From: Escarpia spicata
Taxonomy: Eukaryota > Annelida > Polychaeta > Sabellida > Siboglinidae
Direction of reading: 5' to 3'
NCBI GenBank assembly: GCA_963995525.1
Contig: CAXEFP010000911.1
Span: 143,001 to 207,000, forward strand
Length of the DNA stretch: 64,000 nucleotides
Made by a program: the position numbers and the translations under genes. Under the pieces are notes generated by a model, which made no database searches, was not told where the DNA came from, and worked only from the letters and a program-made list of their open reading frames with translations. This document shows, in pieces, positions 34,501 to 49,740 of the stretch; position 1 is the first letter of the stretch; each line of letters opens with the position of its first letter.

Positions 34501-37500
34501 GTGTGTCACTGTCAGGTGTATCTCAATGTAAGATATGTCACTTTAGTGTGAGAGGTCACATACGTGTGTCACTGTGAGGTGTATGTCACTGTGAAGTGTG
34601 TCAATTTGTTGTGACAGGTCACATGTGTGTCACTGTGAGGTATTGGCACTGTGAAGTGTGTCACTTTGCTGTTAAAGGTCACATATGTGTGTCACTGTGA
34701 GGTGTATGTCACTGTGAGGTGTGTCATTTTGCTGTGACAGGTCACATACGTGTCAATGTGAGGTGTATGTCACTGTTAGGTGTGTCATTTGTTGTGACAG
34801 GTCACATGTGTGTCATTGTGAGGTATTGGCACTGTGAAGTGTGTCACTTTGCTGTGAGAGGTCACATATGTGTGTCACTGCAAGGTTTATGCCACTGAGA
34901 GATTGTGTCACTGTGAAGAGTGACACTTTGTGGTTACAGGTCACATATATGTGTCACTTTGAGGAGTATGTCACTGTGAGGTCCTTGCCGAGGTTTGTGT
35001 CTTTCTGAGGTGTGTCACCGTGAGGTGCATGTCACTGTGATGAGTGTCACTTTGCTGTGATAGGTCACATGTGTATAAATGTGAGGTGTGTCACTTTGCT
35101 TTGACAGGTCACATGTGTATCACTGTGAGGTGTTGTCACTGTGAAGTGTGTCACTTTGCTGTGATAGGTCAAATATGTGTGTCAATGCAAGGTGTATGTC
35201 ACTGTGAGGTGTGTGTCACTGTTAGGTTGTGTCACTGTGAAGTGTATGTCACTGTGAGGTGCTTGCCACGGTGAGGTCTGTGTCACTGTGAGGTGTGTCA
35301 CTGTGAGGTGTGTCACTGTCAGGTGTGTCACTGTGAGATGTGTGTCACTGTGAGGTGTGTGTCATTGTCAGGTGTGTCATTTTGAGGTGTGTGTAATTGT
35401 GATGTGTGTCTATGTGAGGTGCATGTCACTGTGAGGTGTGTCACATTGCTGTGACAGGTCACATATGTGTGTCACTGTCAGGTTTATCTCAATATAAGAT
35501 GTGTCACTTTGCTGTGAGAGGTCACATATGCATGTCACTGTGAGTTGTGTCATTTTGCTGTGACTGGTCACATGTGTGTCACTGTGAGGTATTGGCACAG
35601 TGAAGTGTGACACTTTGCGGTGACAGGTCACATATATGTGTCACTTTGAGGAGTATGACACTGTGAAGTGCTTGCCAAGGTGTGGTTTGTGTCACTATGA
35701 GGTGTGTGTCATTGTGAGGTGTGTCACCGTGAGGTGCATGTCACTGTGACGAGTTTCACTTTGCTGTGATAGGTCACATATGTGTATCAATGTGAGGTGT
35801 GTCACTTTGTTTTGACAGGTCATATGTGTGTCACTGTGAGGTGTTGTCACTGTGAAGTGTGTCACTTTGCTGTGAGAGGTCAAATATGTGTGTCAATGCA
35901 AGATATATGTCACTGTGAGGTGTGTGTCACTGTTAGGTGTGTGTCACTGTGGAGTATATGTTACTGTGAGGTGCTTGCCACGGTGAGGTTTGTGTCACTG
36001 TGAGGTGTGTCACTGTGAGATGTGTGTCACAATGAAGTGTGTGTCACTGTGAAGTGTATGTCACTGTGAGGTGTGTGTCATTGTCAGGTGTGTCATTTTG
36101 AGGTGTGTGTAATTGTGATGTGTGTCAATGTGAGGTGCTTGTCACTGTGAGGTGTGTCACATTGCTGTGACAGGGCACACATGTGTGTCACTGTGAGGTG
36201 TACGTCACTGTGAGTTGTGTCATTTTGCTGTGATTGGTCACATATGTGTGTCACTGTGAGGTGTATGTCACAGTGAGGTGTGTCATTTTGTTGTGACAGG
36301 TCATATATGTGTGTCACTGTGAGGAATTGGCACTGTGAGGTGTATCACTTTGCTTTGAGAGATCACATATGTGTCACTGCAAGGTGTATGTCACTGTGAA
36401 GTTGTGACATAGTGAAGTGTGACACGTTGTGGTTACAGGTCACATATATGTGTCACTTTGAGGAGTACGTCACTGCGAGGTGCTTGCCAAGTTGAGGTTT
36501 GTGTCACTATGAGTTGTGTGTCATTGTGAGGTGTGTCACCATGTGGTGCATGTCACTGTGACGAATGTCACTTTCTGTGATAGGTCACATATGTGTATCA
36601 ATGTGAGGTGTGTCACTTTGCTTTGACAGGTCACATGTGTGTCACTGTGAGGTGTTGTCACTTTGCTGTGAGAGGTCAAATATGTGTGTCAATGCAAGGT
36701 GTATGTCACTGTGAGGTGTGTGTCACTGTGAAGTGTATGTCACTGTGAGGTGATTGCCACGGTGAGGTCTGTGTCACTGTGAGGTGTGTCACTGTGAGAT
36801 GTGTGTCACTATGAAGTGTGTGTCACTGTGAAGTGTATGTCACTGTGAGGTGTGTGTCATTGTCAGGTGTGTCATTTTGAGGTGTGTGTAATTGTGATGT
36901 GTGTCAATGTGAGGTGTATGTCACAGTGAGGTTGTGTCACTGTGAAGTGTGACACTTTGCAGTGACAGGTCACTGTGAGAAGTATGTCACTGTGAGGTGC
37001 TTGCCACGGTGAAGTTTGTGTCACTATGAGGTGTTGTGTCATTGTGAGGTGTGTCACTGTGAGGTGTATGTCACTGTGACGAGTGTCACTTTGCTATCAT
37101 AGGTCACATATGTGTGTCAATATGAGGTGTGTCACTTTGCTTTGACAGGTCACATGTGTGTCACTGTGAGGTGTTGTCACTGTGAAGTGTGTCACTTTAC
37201 TGTGACAGGTCATGTGTTTCACTCTGGGGTTTTGTCACTGTGAAGTGTGTCACTTTGCTGTGACAGGTCACATATGTGTGTTACTATCAGGTGTATCTCA
37301 ATGTAAGATGTGTCACTTTCCTGTGACTGGTCACATATGTATTTCACTGTGAGGTGCTTGTCATGGTGACGTTTGTGTCGCTGTGAGGTGTGACACTGTG
37401 AGGTGTGTGTCACTGTGAATTGTGTGTCACTGTGAGGTGTGTGTCATTGTGAGTGGCGTGTCATTGTGAGGTGTGTGTCACTGTGACATGTTTCACCACT

Positions 37501-37530
37501 GTGACAAGTTTCATGTGAGGTGTATGTTAC
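28520..37530. repeat. 9 kb satellite of about 15-17 bp units with higher-order repeats
   Basis: The basic unit is close to AGGTGTGTGTCACTGTG (17) or AGGTGTGTCACTGTG (15). Variants are arranged in longer blocks of several hundred bases. One such block, with AGGTCACATATATGTGTCAC and GAGGTGCTTGCC, recurs near 29752, 30376, 32026, 32286, 32486, 34196, 34938, 35626 and 36438. The hexamer AGGTCA occurs many times. Open frames here translate to Cys/His-rich repeats but are by-products of the tandem array. Confidence 0.95.
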
Positions 37531-38690
37531 TGTTACATTTGTTTAGTACAGTAGAAAAGATCTTGCCTTTTAAATTATAATTTTTTTTTAAATATAAACA
37601 TAGGAAAACACATTGTGTTACTCAGGGCATTATTAGGTCAGATAAGTTTAGAAATTAATTGTATGCAAGAATAAAACAGACTCCGTTAATTACGGATTAA
37701 TACCGTAAACTAAGAACTAATTTGCATACTTAAATAATTATTAAAAGAAACATTGAATTGGCTAAGCAAATGCACTATCTGTCCAGTATTGAAAAGCATA
37801 AACATGATATTAAAAATATGTGGTGCTTAATTAAATTAATTATTTTTTAAATGGGCCAAGTGGCCCTGAAGTCCTTTGGACTAATACGTCTATATGTGAC
37901 CCCGGCTGACCAAATGAGTGATAAGTCGGAAAAATTGTGACATTGTTTTCTTACATCCTTGTAAAGGTTTGGTAGGGTGCTTTACACGGTTTCAAAAAAT
38001 ATGACTGCTACAAAAATTGGCAAAGTTATGGAGCATTGAACATGGTAGGGATCAAAAAGTTAAAATGAAGAAAACGGCTGTTTTACATTATATATGCAAA
38101 TGGATTGCATGGAAATATTACATGCACAACTTTCAAATGTGGCACACAGTATGTAATATGTATGTTATGTTGCAACGATACACTGGAAGTACAAATGTGC
38201 TGCTACAAAGACTTATCAAGTTATGCCAGATTAAGTCTTCATGTGTAAAACTAAGAGAACAGATTATTTGAGAGCAAAAGGTAGACTCACTGTTTGACAC
38301 AGTTTAAAACCTACAGGCAAACGTCCAGTTTAACAGGGGTCTAGTGGCTTAATGCTGTCTGTTGACACAAGCTACTGCCAGTGACCAATTACACATTAGT
38401 CACAGTTTCCATCAAACAATAGCAGGCAGAGAATCTTAGCTCCACAGCTGGGTGTAATACATAACCAGAGCCACCACTGATTCATGGTCAAGTAGATTAG
38501 CTCAATGCACCAACTAAGACAATATACAACACTGTGAGTGACAGTGTCCACAGTGAGGCCTAAGCAGTGTCCTCATTGCTGAATAGATCAATTAAACCTG
38601 CCAAGTGGGTGACATTCTGCACAAGTGTTCATTAATCCTTAGTGATTGTTCAGAACACCAGACTGACCACATACCTAAACAAAGCGAATG
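37531..38690. other. Unassigned DNA between satellite and LINE fragment
   Basis: AT-rich sequence, no gene recognised. A phrase around 38290-38400 (TTTAACAGGGGTC...) is echoed near 39560-39640, so some of it is dispersed repeat. Confidence 0.55.
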
Positions 38691-38719
38691 TAATAGGTGA
38701 AGAACAGGCAGTGTTCAGA

Positions 38720-39130
38720 TAGGGGTATTGGTTGAATTGTATTTGTTTCTACGCAAAAGGCTTTATTGTGCCGTCTTCGATTATAAGAAAGCATTTGATT
38801 TAGTAGACCGGTCCTCCCTGTGGTCTAAGATAATTTCATGCGGTATTAATGGTATTGTGTTGAAAGTTGTATACAACATGTACAAAAATGCTAAATCATG
38901 TATAAATCAGGGCCAGGCTTTGTCAGCCTTCTTCTCATGTGATGTATAGGTATGGCAAGGAGAAAACTTGTGTCCTTTGTTATTTGCTATTTACCTGAAT
39001 CATTTTGAACACTGTTAGTCACAATTATAATGGACTTGACATGACAGCTGGTTAAATTTACAACAACCTTAGTGATGATGATGTTGAAAATGTATGTTCT
39101 ACTATATGCTGATGACACTAGAATGATTCA
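38720..39130 (+). pseudogene. LINE reverse transcriptase fragment
   Basis: Plus-strand frame with V-F-D-Y-K-K-A-F-D-L-V-D (motif A) and Y-N-M-Y-K-N-A-K-S-C, followed after a frameshift by Q-G-E-N-L-C-P-L-L-F-A-I-Y-L-N-H (motif B region) and Y-A-D-D-T near 39110. It is a short decayed palm fragment of a LINE. Confidence 0.75.
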
Positions 39131-39689
39131 ATCAAGTACAGATTTCTTGCTTGTGTATAGCGGAACTATGTCAACTCTTCTAATGGTTGACATTTGGTTG
39201 TTTCAGGTGTCAACTATATTGTGAATCTGTAATTATTAGTCTATATTGATACAATTGATTTACACAGTACCATGTCTACACAAGGCATGGCAAGCGTAAA
39301 CAGAACAGTAGAATGCATTTGATATCAATAAAGTGTAGGATATTTCACTCTATAGTTGTCTAGAATATTAATTTTCTATGTTTGTCACCTACAGGTGACA
39401 GAATATAAATTTTCTATGTTTGTCACCTACAGGTTTCTACAGACAATACATCTTTAACCAATAGACACCACAGTCACACCATTTTATAATAATTAAATGA
39501 ACATCAAAATAAACACAACTTGCAATTATAGAAAATCAATAGTTTTGAAGATAAAAAGTGTTAGGCAACTGTTCAGTCTAACAGGGGTCAAGTGTGTCTA
39601 CTCTGCCTGGGCACTGTGGCCAATTAAAGAATAGTCAAGGTCTCAATGGAACAGTAGCACTAGGTTGCAGAGTTTAGTCATGGTGTTGA

Positions 39690-40170
39690 CTTTGTGGCAT
39701 GTTAAACAAAATCTACTGTTGGGGGTGGTCTCAAGGGCCCTTCTCAAAACCACATCACTAGATAATGTAAAACTTTTGCACTTTGGGGGACCCTTAGGTG
39801 CCCTTAGAATGATTCAATCAAATACAGATTTCTTGTATTTAGTGGCAGCACCCAAAGATACATTTACGCAAAATAAAAATAAAGTTGCTGAACAGTTTTT
39901 GAAAAAATAGGCCAAATGTTACATTTTTACAAATGTTGGGGTCCTTGGAGGCCCTAGGGAGCCCTTAAAATGATTCAATCAAATACAGATGTATCGTGCA
40001 TAGTGGCAGTGCCCTAAGATATGTCTATGCAAAATTAGAGAAAAAGTTGCTGAACGGTTTCTGAGATATGGCAGCTAACGGCGGGCGGCAGACGGCGGAT
40101 GGACGACGGCGAACGCAGAGTGATGGCAATAGTCCCTTGGACTTTCGGCCAAAGGACAAAAAACGCACAG
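39690..40170. repeat. Two diverged tandem modules with terminal hairpin
   Basis: The phrase AGAATGATTCAATCAA(A/G)TACAGAT and its downstream text (AGTGGCAG, then GTTGCTGAAC) occurs at about 39807 and 39968, with an earlier piece at 39120. It ends in a GGCGG/GACGG-rich stretch and a hairpin GTCCCTTGGACTTTCGGCCA. It looks like a SINE- or MITE-like element. Confidence 0.55.
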
Positions 40171-40189
40171 AAAGAACAATTTCAGGATT

Positions 40190-42056
40190 CGTTCAAAGTC
40201 AATTTTACAAAAATTGGTCCAACTCTAGCCTCTAAGTTAACTACAACTGATGGTAAATCCTATAAGATTATATAAAAAAAACCAACACTTCACACATCCA
40301 GTTTTAAACCAATTGAAGTAGATACTGCTGTCAGCATAACCGATTGCTTACCTCCAAAATCAAGTTGCGGAATAGATGGTATATCAATCAAAATAAAAAC
40401 ATTTATAAAACATGATATTAGCAAAGCAGTCACCCTAATTACCAATCAATCCATAAAGGGGTAATTCAAAACAAATTTTTTTTTTTTAAGTTACTCCCCT
40501 TTTCAAAAAAGGTGATCATTCTAAACTTTACAATTATTGTCCAATTTCAATCATGCCAGCTACTTCCAAAAAAATTGAAAGGATTATGTTTGATCAAATA
40601 CACAAATATTTCCATTCCAATATATTATACAATAATAGCCAATACGGTTTTAGAAAGAAACATTCTACTGAATTTGCGACACTTGACCTTTATGGATAGA
40701 ATTATGCAAAAGCTTGATACATTGCCTATACCAATTAATATATATCTTGATTGATCAAAAGGGTTTGACACAATTGATCATAATATAATGCTACGTAAGT
40801 TAAATTACAATGGATTAAATTATATCTTTGATCTTTGTAGAAGTTATTTACACAATCATAAACAATATGTAAACAATTTAAATGTTATGTCTAAAGAAAC
40901 AGTTATCACCACTGGCATTCATGTTTATGACCACTCTTGTTTATTGCATATAACCATTTTCGAGCAACGTTTTTAAATTCGTAACTTATGACACTACCCT
41001 ACTAATACACTAAGGTTATTTAAAGTTTCAGACCAAATACAAACAGTTTCAGACCAAATACAAAGTGAAAATATTAAAAAAGAAATCACAAAACATTAGC
41101 AATTGGTTGAATGCAACAAACTTTCACCCAAAAAATAGCCAAAAAACTAAATTGATTATTTTTTTCATATACACTGTACCTCCAAATAAAGTAGAGTACC
41201 CTCTATTACAAATAGATTGGACAAACATTGAAGGTGTAAATGATTTAAATTGTTTAGGCATACCATGAATAACCATTTAAACTTTCAGAGTCACACAAAC
41301 AAAATTACAAATAAAATAACTAAAACAATAGGAATTCTAAATAAAAAGAAACACTTTTAGCACTTCAAATGTTATATATTATGTATAATTCGTTTATTCT
41401 CCCTCATATTAATTATGGTGCCCATTTATGAGGTCATCAGGCATATCAAATTTTCAAATTACAGAAAAAAGCAATGTGAATAATATCCCTAAGTAAACAC
41501 AATGCTCATACAAGTCCTGTTTCTAAAATATTTCAATTACTAAAGTCGGAATACATTTATAGACTCCAGCAACTAAAATCTACTACAAATTAATTAATAA
41601 TCAGTTACCCAAATATTTCAAAGTTATTCCTTGCACACACAACTATGACATTCATCAACACAACACACATCAATAAAATTATCTGCGCTTGCCTAGTGTC
41701 AAACATGAATTTGCCAAAAAATGCATTAGATATCGCATAGTTGAGACAGTTAATAAAACACCAGAAATGATCATTCAGAAAATGTATGCACAGTCTAGTT
41801 TCTGGTTTCTCAAGTTACAAATTATGAATCATGCTGTTATATCCATAATAGCTGTATTTTTAATTCTTAAAGCGATAATTATAATTTACTAATCTCATCA
41901 TACTATGTACATATTGTTATTATTTACATTTGTGGGGTGACTCCCGTACTAACAACAACATGTCTTAACAGAAGTCTCCCGACCTTTCATGTTATTCATT
42001 TTACCAATGTATTAATGTATATGTGTATGTGGACAAGGTAAAATAAATTGAATCTT
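40190..42056 (+). mobile_element. Degraded LINE D, plus strand, with L2-like 3' tail
   Basis: Broken plus-strand frames give G-I-D-G-I-S-I-K, K-G-D-H-S near 40505, Y-G-F-R-K-K-H-S-T-E at 40640 and a C-terminal segment near 41690-41800. The 3' end AAATAAATTGAATCTT directly meets satellite sequence at 42057. The last 400 bases have an inverted copy at 45725-46235. Confidence 0.78.
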
Positions 42057-42830
42057 TAATCACTCTGAGGTTTTTGTCACTGTGAGGTGTGTGTCACTGT
42101 GAGGTTTATATCACTGTGAACTGTGAGCCACAGTGGGATGTGTGTCACAGTGGGGGGGGGGGGGGGGGGGGGGGGTGTCCCTATGTGGTGTGTATCACTG
42201 ATATTTTTGTGTCCCTCTGAGGTTTGTATCACTGTGAGGTGTGTATCACTGTAAGGTGTATGTCACTGTGAGGTGTGTGTTATACTGTGAGGTGTATGTC
42301 ACTGTGAGGTGTATGTCACTGTGAAGTGTGTGTCACTGAGAGGTGTGTGTCACAAGTGAGGTGTATGTCAATGTGAGGTGTATGTCACTGCAAGGTGTGT
42401 GTCACTGTGAGGTGTATATCACTGTGAGGTTTGTGTCACTGTGAGGTGTGTGTCACTGTGAGGTGTGTGTCATATGTGAGGTATACGTCATTGTGAGGTG
42501 TATGTCACTGTGAGATGTGTGTCACTGAGGTGTGTGTCACTGTGAGGTGTACATCACTGTGAGGTGTGTGTCACTGCGAGGTGTGAGTCACTGTGAGGTG
42601 TATGTCACTGTGAGGTATGTGTCACTGTGAGGTGTATGTCACTGTGAGATGTGTGTCACTGAGGTGTGTGTCACTGTGAGGTGTACATCACTGTGAGGTG
42701 TGTGTCACTGCGAGGTGTATGTCACTGTGAGGTATGTGTCACTGTGAGGTGTATGTCACTTTGAGGTGTATGTCACTGTGAGGTTGTATCACTGTGACGT
42801 GTGTCACTAAGAAGTGTGTGTCACTGTGTA
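42057..42830. repeat. Second block of the 17 bp satellite
   Basis: More regular than the main array: AGGTGTATGTCACTGTG and AGGTGTGTGTCACTGTG units in succession. It is probably the far side of one array split by 4.5 kb of other DNA. Confidence 0.93.
42152..42175 (+). repeat. Run of 24 G
   Basis: An uninterrupted G homopolymer within the satellite. It could form G-quadruplex structures, and its length is also a place where assembly errors are likely. Confidence 0.9.
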
Positions 42831-45724
<2,894 letters not shown>

Positions 45725-46235
45725 AGACAAGATTCAAGATTCAATTTATTTGACCGTGTCCACATACACATTATATACATTAATACATTTGTAATATGAA
45801 TAATATGTAAGGTCGGGGAGATTCCAGTTAAGACATATATTGTCGCTAGCACGGGAGCCACCCCACAAATGTAAACAATAACAACATGTACATAGTATGA
45901 TCAGAGTGTTAAATTATAGTCATTGCTTTAAGAATTACAAATATAACAATTATGGTTAAAGCTGCATGATTCATAATTTAGAATAATGTAACCTTTGATG
46001 TAACTTGATAAATCATGTAGACTATGTGTATAAATTTTCTGAATGATAATGTCTGGTATATTATTAACTGTCTCAACTACGCGATATCTGTTGCATTTTT
46101 TGGCAAATTCATGTTTGACTCTAGGCATACGCAGATCATTTTGGTTACGTGTGTTGTATTGATGAATGACATAGTTGTGTGTGCAAGGAATAACTTTGAA
46201 ATATTCGGGTAACTGATCGTTAATTAATTTTAATC
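45725..46235 (-). mobile_element. LINE D 3' end, inverted copy
   Basis: The minus strand matches the last part of LINE D at 41640-42056, including the C-terminal frame (Y-F-K-V-I-P-C-T-H) and 3' end ATAAATTGAATCTTGAATCT with a doubled GAATCTT tail. It is fused at 46236 to a LINE A segment in the same reading frame. Confidence 0.8.
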
Positions 46236-46760
46236 GTTGTAACTTGGCCTGCTGCCATGCGGGGAGGCCATGCGGTAATTCGTTCAAGCAGTCCAGTTGT
46301 GACGTGACGAGGGCGTGGGTGGCTATCTGGGCCATACTCACATCCAGATATTGTCGGATCTCCCCGATGCTCCGGAGATTGTTGACCGACACACCATGTT
46401 TACATGTGCCTGCAGGCAATAGTTTGAGTCAATAATTGCACCAATATTCCTCGCTTTCAATATTGCAGGGATAATGCTCTCCCCAATGGAGATGTCTGTT
46501 ACGGCTGCCTTGGCTAGCTGCCCGTTAGTTCCAACCACAACAATTCCGTTTTGTTGTAATTCAATTTTAGGAAGTTGCAAGCCATCCAGATCTTGACGTC
46601 GGCGATGCACCTCGATCTCCATAGCGTCAATCGCTGACTGTGAAGATGCGGGGTTAAAGGCGAGCAGCAGTTGGCTGTCATCTGCGTACAGGTGAAACTC
46701 AATGTTGTGTCGACGCATGATATCCCCCAGCGGTAGGGTGTAGACAGAAAACAGTACAGT
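46236..46760 (-). pseudogene. LINE A copy 2, RT palm and thumb part
   Basis: Minus-strand text matches copy 1 (230-870): L-F-S-V-Y-T-L-P-L-G-D-I-M, Y-A-D-D-S-Q-L-L-L (motif C, intact here), D-I-S-I-G-E and A-L-V-T-S-Q-L-D-C. It stops upstream at the LINE B junction near 46760, and downstream it passes into LINE D instead of its own 3' part. Confidence 0.85.
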
Positions 46761-46798
46761 ACAGTACACCGCCGTCTTATCCGAAGTCTGTCTGTAAC

Positions 46799-47407
46799 GT
46801 GAACAATTCGGTTCAGACCACCCTCGCCCTGATGAACACCAGATCAGCTCGCAACAAAGCCGAAGCCATTTGTGATTACATCAGTGAATGCGATTTTGAT
46901 ATAATTTGTATAACTGAGACATGGCTCTCAGAAGACGATGCTGCTTCCACATACGTCGTTACTCCCAACGGATACCATTTCCGCCATCTTCCACGGAGTG
47001 ACCGACGAGGCGGCGGAGTTGGGGTAATGTTTAAGACGTCATACCAGCTGTGCTCAACGACGACAATACCCGCCCAGTCGTTTGAGGGTATCGAAGTAGT
47101 ATTGCGTCATGTTCGCGCAGCGTCGATCATACGAGTGTTAACGATATATCGAGCACCTTCATCTACCCGGAAGTCTACACCATTCCGTTTATTCATCGAT
47201 GACTTCAGTCGTGTTCTGGAACATGCAACCACACAGCAGACCCAGTGTGTTATTGTCGGTGACTTCAACGTGCATTACGGCGATGATCGTGCCAGCGATG
47301 CCCGCGATCTCACTGACCTCCTCCGTGAGACTGATTTCCAACATCACGTAACTGAACCGACCCACGTGGGTGGTCACATCCTCGACCTCGTGATAACACG
47401 TCACTGA
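46799..47407 (+). pseudogene. LINE B endonuclease domain
   Basis: 202 codons from M-N-N-S-V: A-L-M-N-T-R-S-A-R-N-K, I-T-E-T-W-L-S, R-G-G-G-V-G, I-Y-R-A-P-S-S, V-G-D-F-N-V-H and G-H-I-L-D-L-V-I-T-R, the full series of APE endonuclease motifs. The frame stops at the edge of a 53 bp tandem duplication, so the final S-D-H motif falls in another frame. Confidence 0.88.
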
Positions 47408-47453
47408 ACCGACCCACGTGTGTGGTCACATCCTCGACCTCGTGATAACACGA
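47351..47453 (+). repeat. 53 bp tandem duplication inside LINE B
   Basis: The phrase CTGAACCGACCCACGTG...GATAACACG is present twice with one difference. The extra copy shifts the frame and truncates the endonuclease. Confidence 0.9.
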
Positions 47454-47695
47454 AACACGCCCGATTCTATCGTATCTGCCGCACCAGTTGAAACTCTGTT
47501 AACTGACCATCATGTAATCAAATGTGACCTTGTAACGGTCAAGCCGAGACAGCCGAGAAAAAAGACCAGCTACAGGAAATACGCGCAATAAACAATGCTG
47601 AGTTTGTCGCAGATCTGACAACATCGCGACTGCTAACTGACCATAGAAACAGTATTGATGAACTGTATCTTCAATACAACACCACTATCGCAGAT

Positions 47696-48664
47696 TTGAT
47701 CAACACGCATGCACCGCTCACTAGCCATGTTATCACTGTCCGCCCCAAGACACCCTGGTACAACAGTGAGCTGTCAGATGCGAAACGCAAACTTCGGCGA
47801 GCAGAGCGGCGGTGGCGAGAGACGCGACTACTTGTGCATAGAGACATTTTTACAACTATGCGAGACCTCTACAGAAAACAACTGATGACGGCAAAGTCCG
47901 CGTTTTACTGTCAGAAAATACAAGAGTCTGCCCGTGACACGAAAGCTATGTACCGTGTTACGAATTACATCACTGGACGCAAACAGCTACCAATACTTCC
48001 CGAATGCAACGGCTCGCATGAGGATTTGGCGGAACGTTTTCTTGTATATTTCTTCGAGAAAATTACGAAGATCCGCCATACACTGAATCACTGTGACACG
48101 CCACCACCGTTACTGCCAATCGACAGCAATAACCACTACCGTTGTACTATGTCAGCATTTACACCGACAACAGCCACAGCTATCGTTCGACTCATGAACA
48201 AATGCCCTTGCAAATCTTGCTCTCTCGACCCTTGGCAGACAGCACTGTTGAAGACAAACATCGATATCATCGCACCAATTCTGGCGAGTATCACCAATCT
48301 GTCACTGGAATCTGCGACGGTACCATTTGAAATGAAACATGCGCTGGTCACGCCACTGCTCAAGAAGACTGGTCTTGATGCAAATGACATTACGAACTAC
48401 CGCCCAATATCCAATCTCAGCTTTGTGTCAAAGTTATCAGAGAGGCATGTCGCGGCTGACCTTCGCCGCTACATTGACGAAAACAAACTGCTTGACCCCT
48501 TCCAGAGCGCGTATCGTCCGCACCACAGCACCGAAACAGCACTCGTACGTATTCACGACGATATCATACAGGCACTCGACTGTCGAAAAGGAGCAATACT
48601 CGTCCTTCTTGATCTTACTGCTACTTTCGACACTGTGGACCATGCTATACTACTCGGCAAATGA
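47696..48664 (+). pseudogene. LINE B RT, fingers to motif A
   Basis: 322 codons: linker R-A-E-R-R-W-R-E-T-R, then C-K-S-C-S-L-D-P-W, N-Y-R-P-I-S-N-L-S-F-V-S-K, F-Q-S-A-Y-R-P-H-H-S-T-E-T-A and motif A L-V-L-L-D-L-T-A-T-F-D-T-V-D-H, with the catalytic Asp present. The frame ends at 48664 and resumes, shifted, in the next piece. Confidence 0.9.
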
Positions 48665-49089
48665 AATCCATCGGCATCCGTGACTCGGCGCTGGCGTGGG
48701 TGGCATCTTACTTGTCGGACAGAACACTGGAGATAAAAATCGGCGATGCCATTTCTCGTCGGCTACTGTTGAGCTATGGTGTGCCTCAGGGATCGGTTCT
48801 TGGCCCCTTGCTGTTCACAATATACTGTATGCCAATCACTGCCATATTCGCTAAACACCGCTTGAAATACCACATGTACGCCGATGACACTCAACTCTAT
48901 GTTGATTTCCCTCGTGATCAGCCCTGTGACGCAGACACTACTACCCGCCGTATCGAACAATGCACCATCGACATAAAACGTTGGATGGCGAACCATCAAC
49001 TGTTACTAAATGAGGCAAAGACCGAAACAATTGTCTTCTACGCACCTAACACCAAAGTGCCTCCTGCAATTACGACAGTCGACGTGTGA
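48661..49089 (+). pseudogene. LINE B RT, motifs B and C
   Basis: 142 codons with G-V-P-Q-G-S-V-L-G-P-L-L-F (motif B) and Y-A-D-D-T-Q-L-Y (motif C, both Asp intact). It overlaps the upstream frame by a few bases, so a single small indel separates the two. Confidence 0.9.
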
Positions 49090-49740
49090 CATAACGCCTC
49101 AACCGACAGAACGAGACATCGGCGTTTTCTTGGACAGTGGGCTGGATATGTCGGTGCAAGTTGCTCGTACGTGCCAGGCGGCATATTTCCAGCTGCACAA
49201 CATCGCCAAGATACGACATTGCTTGACCGTTGATGCATGTAAAACCATCGTTCATGCTCTAGTGACCTCAAAGCTGGACTACGGTAATGCGGTGTTGTTT
49301 GGCATCAACGAGCGATTGCTACAAATTGCAACGGGTGCAAAATTCAGCTGCGCGTGTAGTAACGCAGCAACATCGCCGAGATCACCTCCACATCACGCCT
49401 GTGTTGATCGCACTACACTGGTTGCCCATTCGATGGCGTGTAATATACAAAATATTGGTGTTGACTTTCCGAGCGATGCACGACCTCGCGCCCGAATACA
49501 TCGATGACATGATTGTTGAATACACGCCGGGCCGCCAGCTTCACTCCGCCGGAAGCCGACTCCTGAGAGTACCCCGCCACAATTTAGAACGATATGGTTG
49601 GCGTGTTTTTTCAGTGACGGCACCGCGCCTGTAGAATGATCTGCCGGACTATCTGCGCCTGATAGACTCTCTTGAACTTTTTAAGTCACATTTGAAAACA
49701 TATCTTTTTAAAGCCGCATTTGTCGACTACTTGTAGTATG
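49090..49740 (+). pseudogene. LINE B thumb and C-terminus
   Basis: In broken frames: D-I-G-V-F-L-D-S, A-L-V-T-S-K-L-D-Y, L-Q-R-V-Q-N-S-A-A-R-V-V, L-H-W-L-P-I-R-W-R-V-I-Y-K and R-Y-G-W-R-V-F-S-V, finishing with F-K-S-H-L-K-T-Y-L-F-K near 49700, the usual end of L2/CR1 ORF2. Confidence 0.85.

Noticed and set aside
29906..36003. Several plus-strand ORFs in the satellite with repeated Cys-x-Cys and His residues, resembling zinc fingers
   Set aside because: They are translations of the 15-17 base tandem units in whichever frame happens to stay open. The same pattern appears in other frames and on the other strand as Thr/His-rich repeats.
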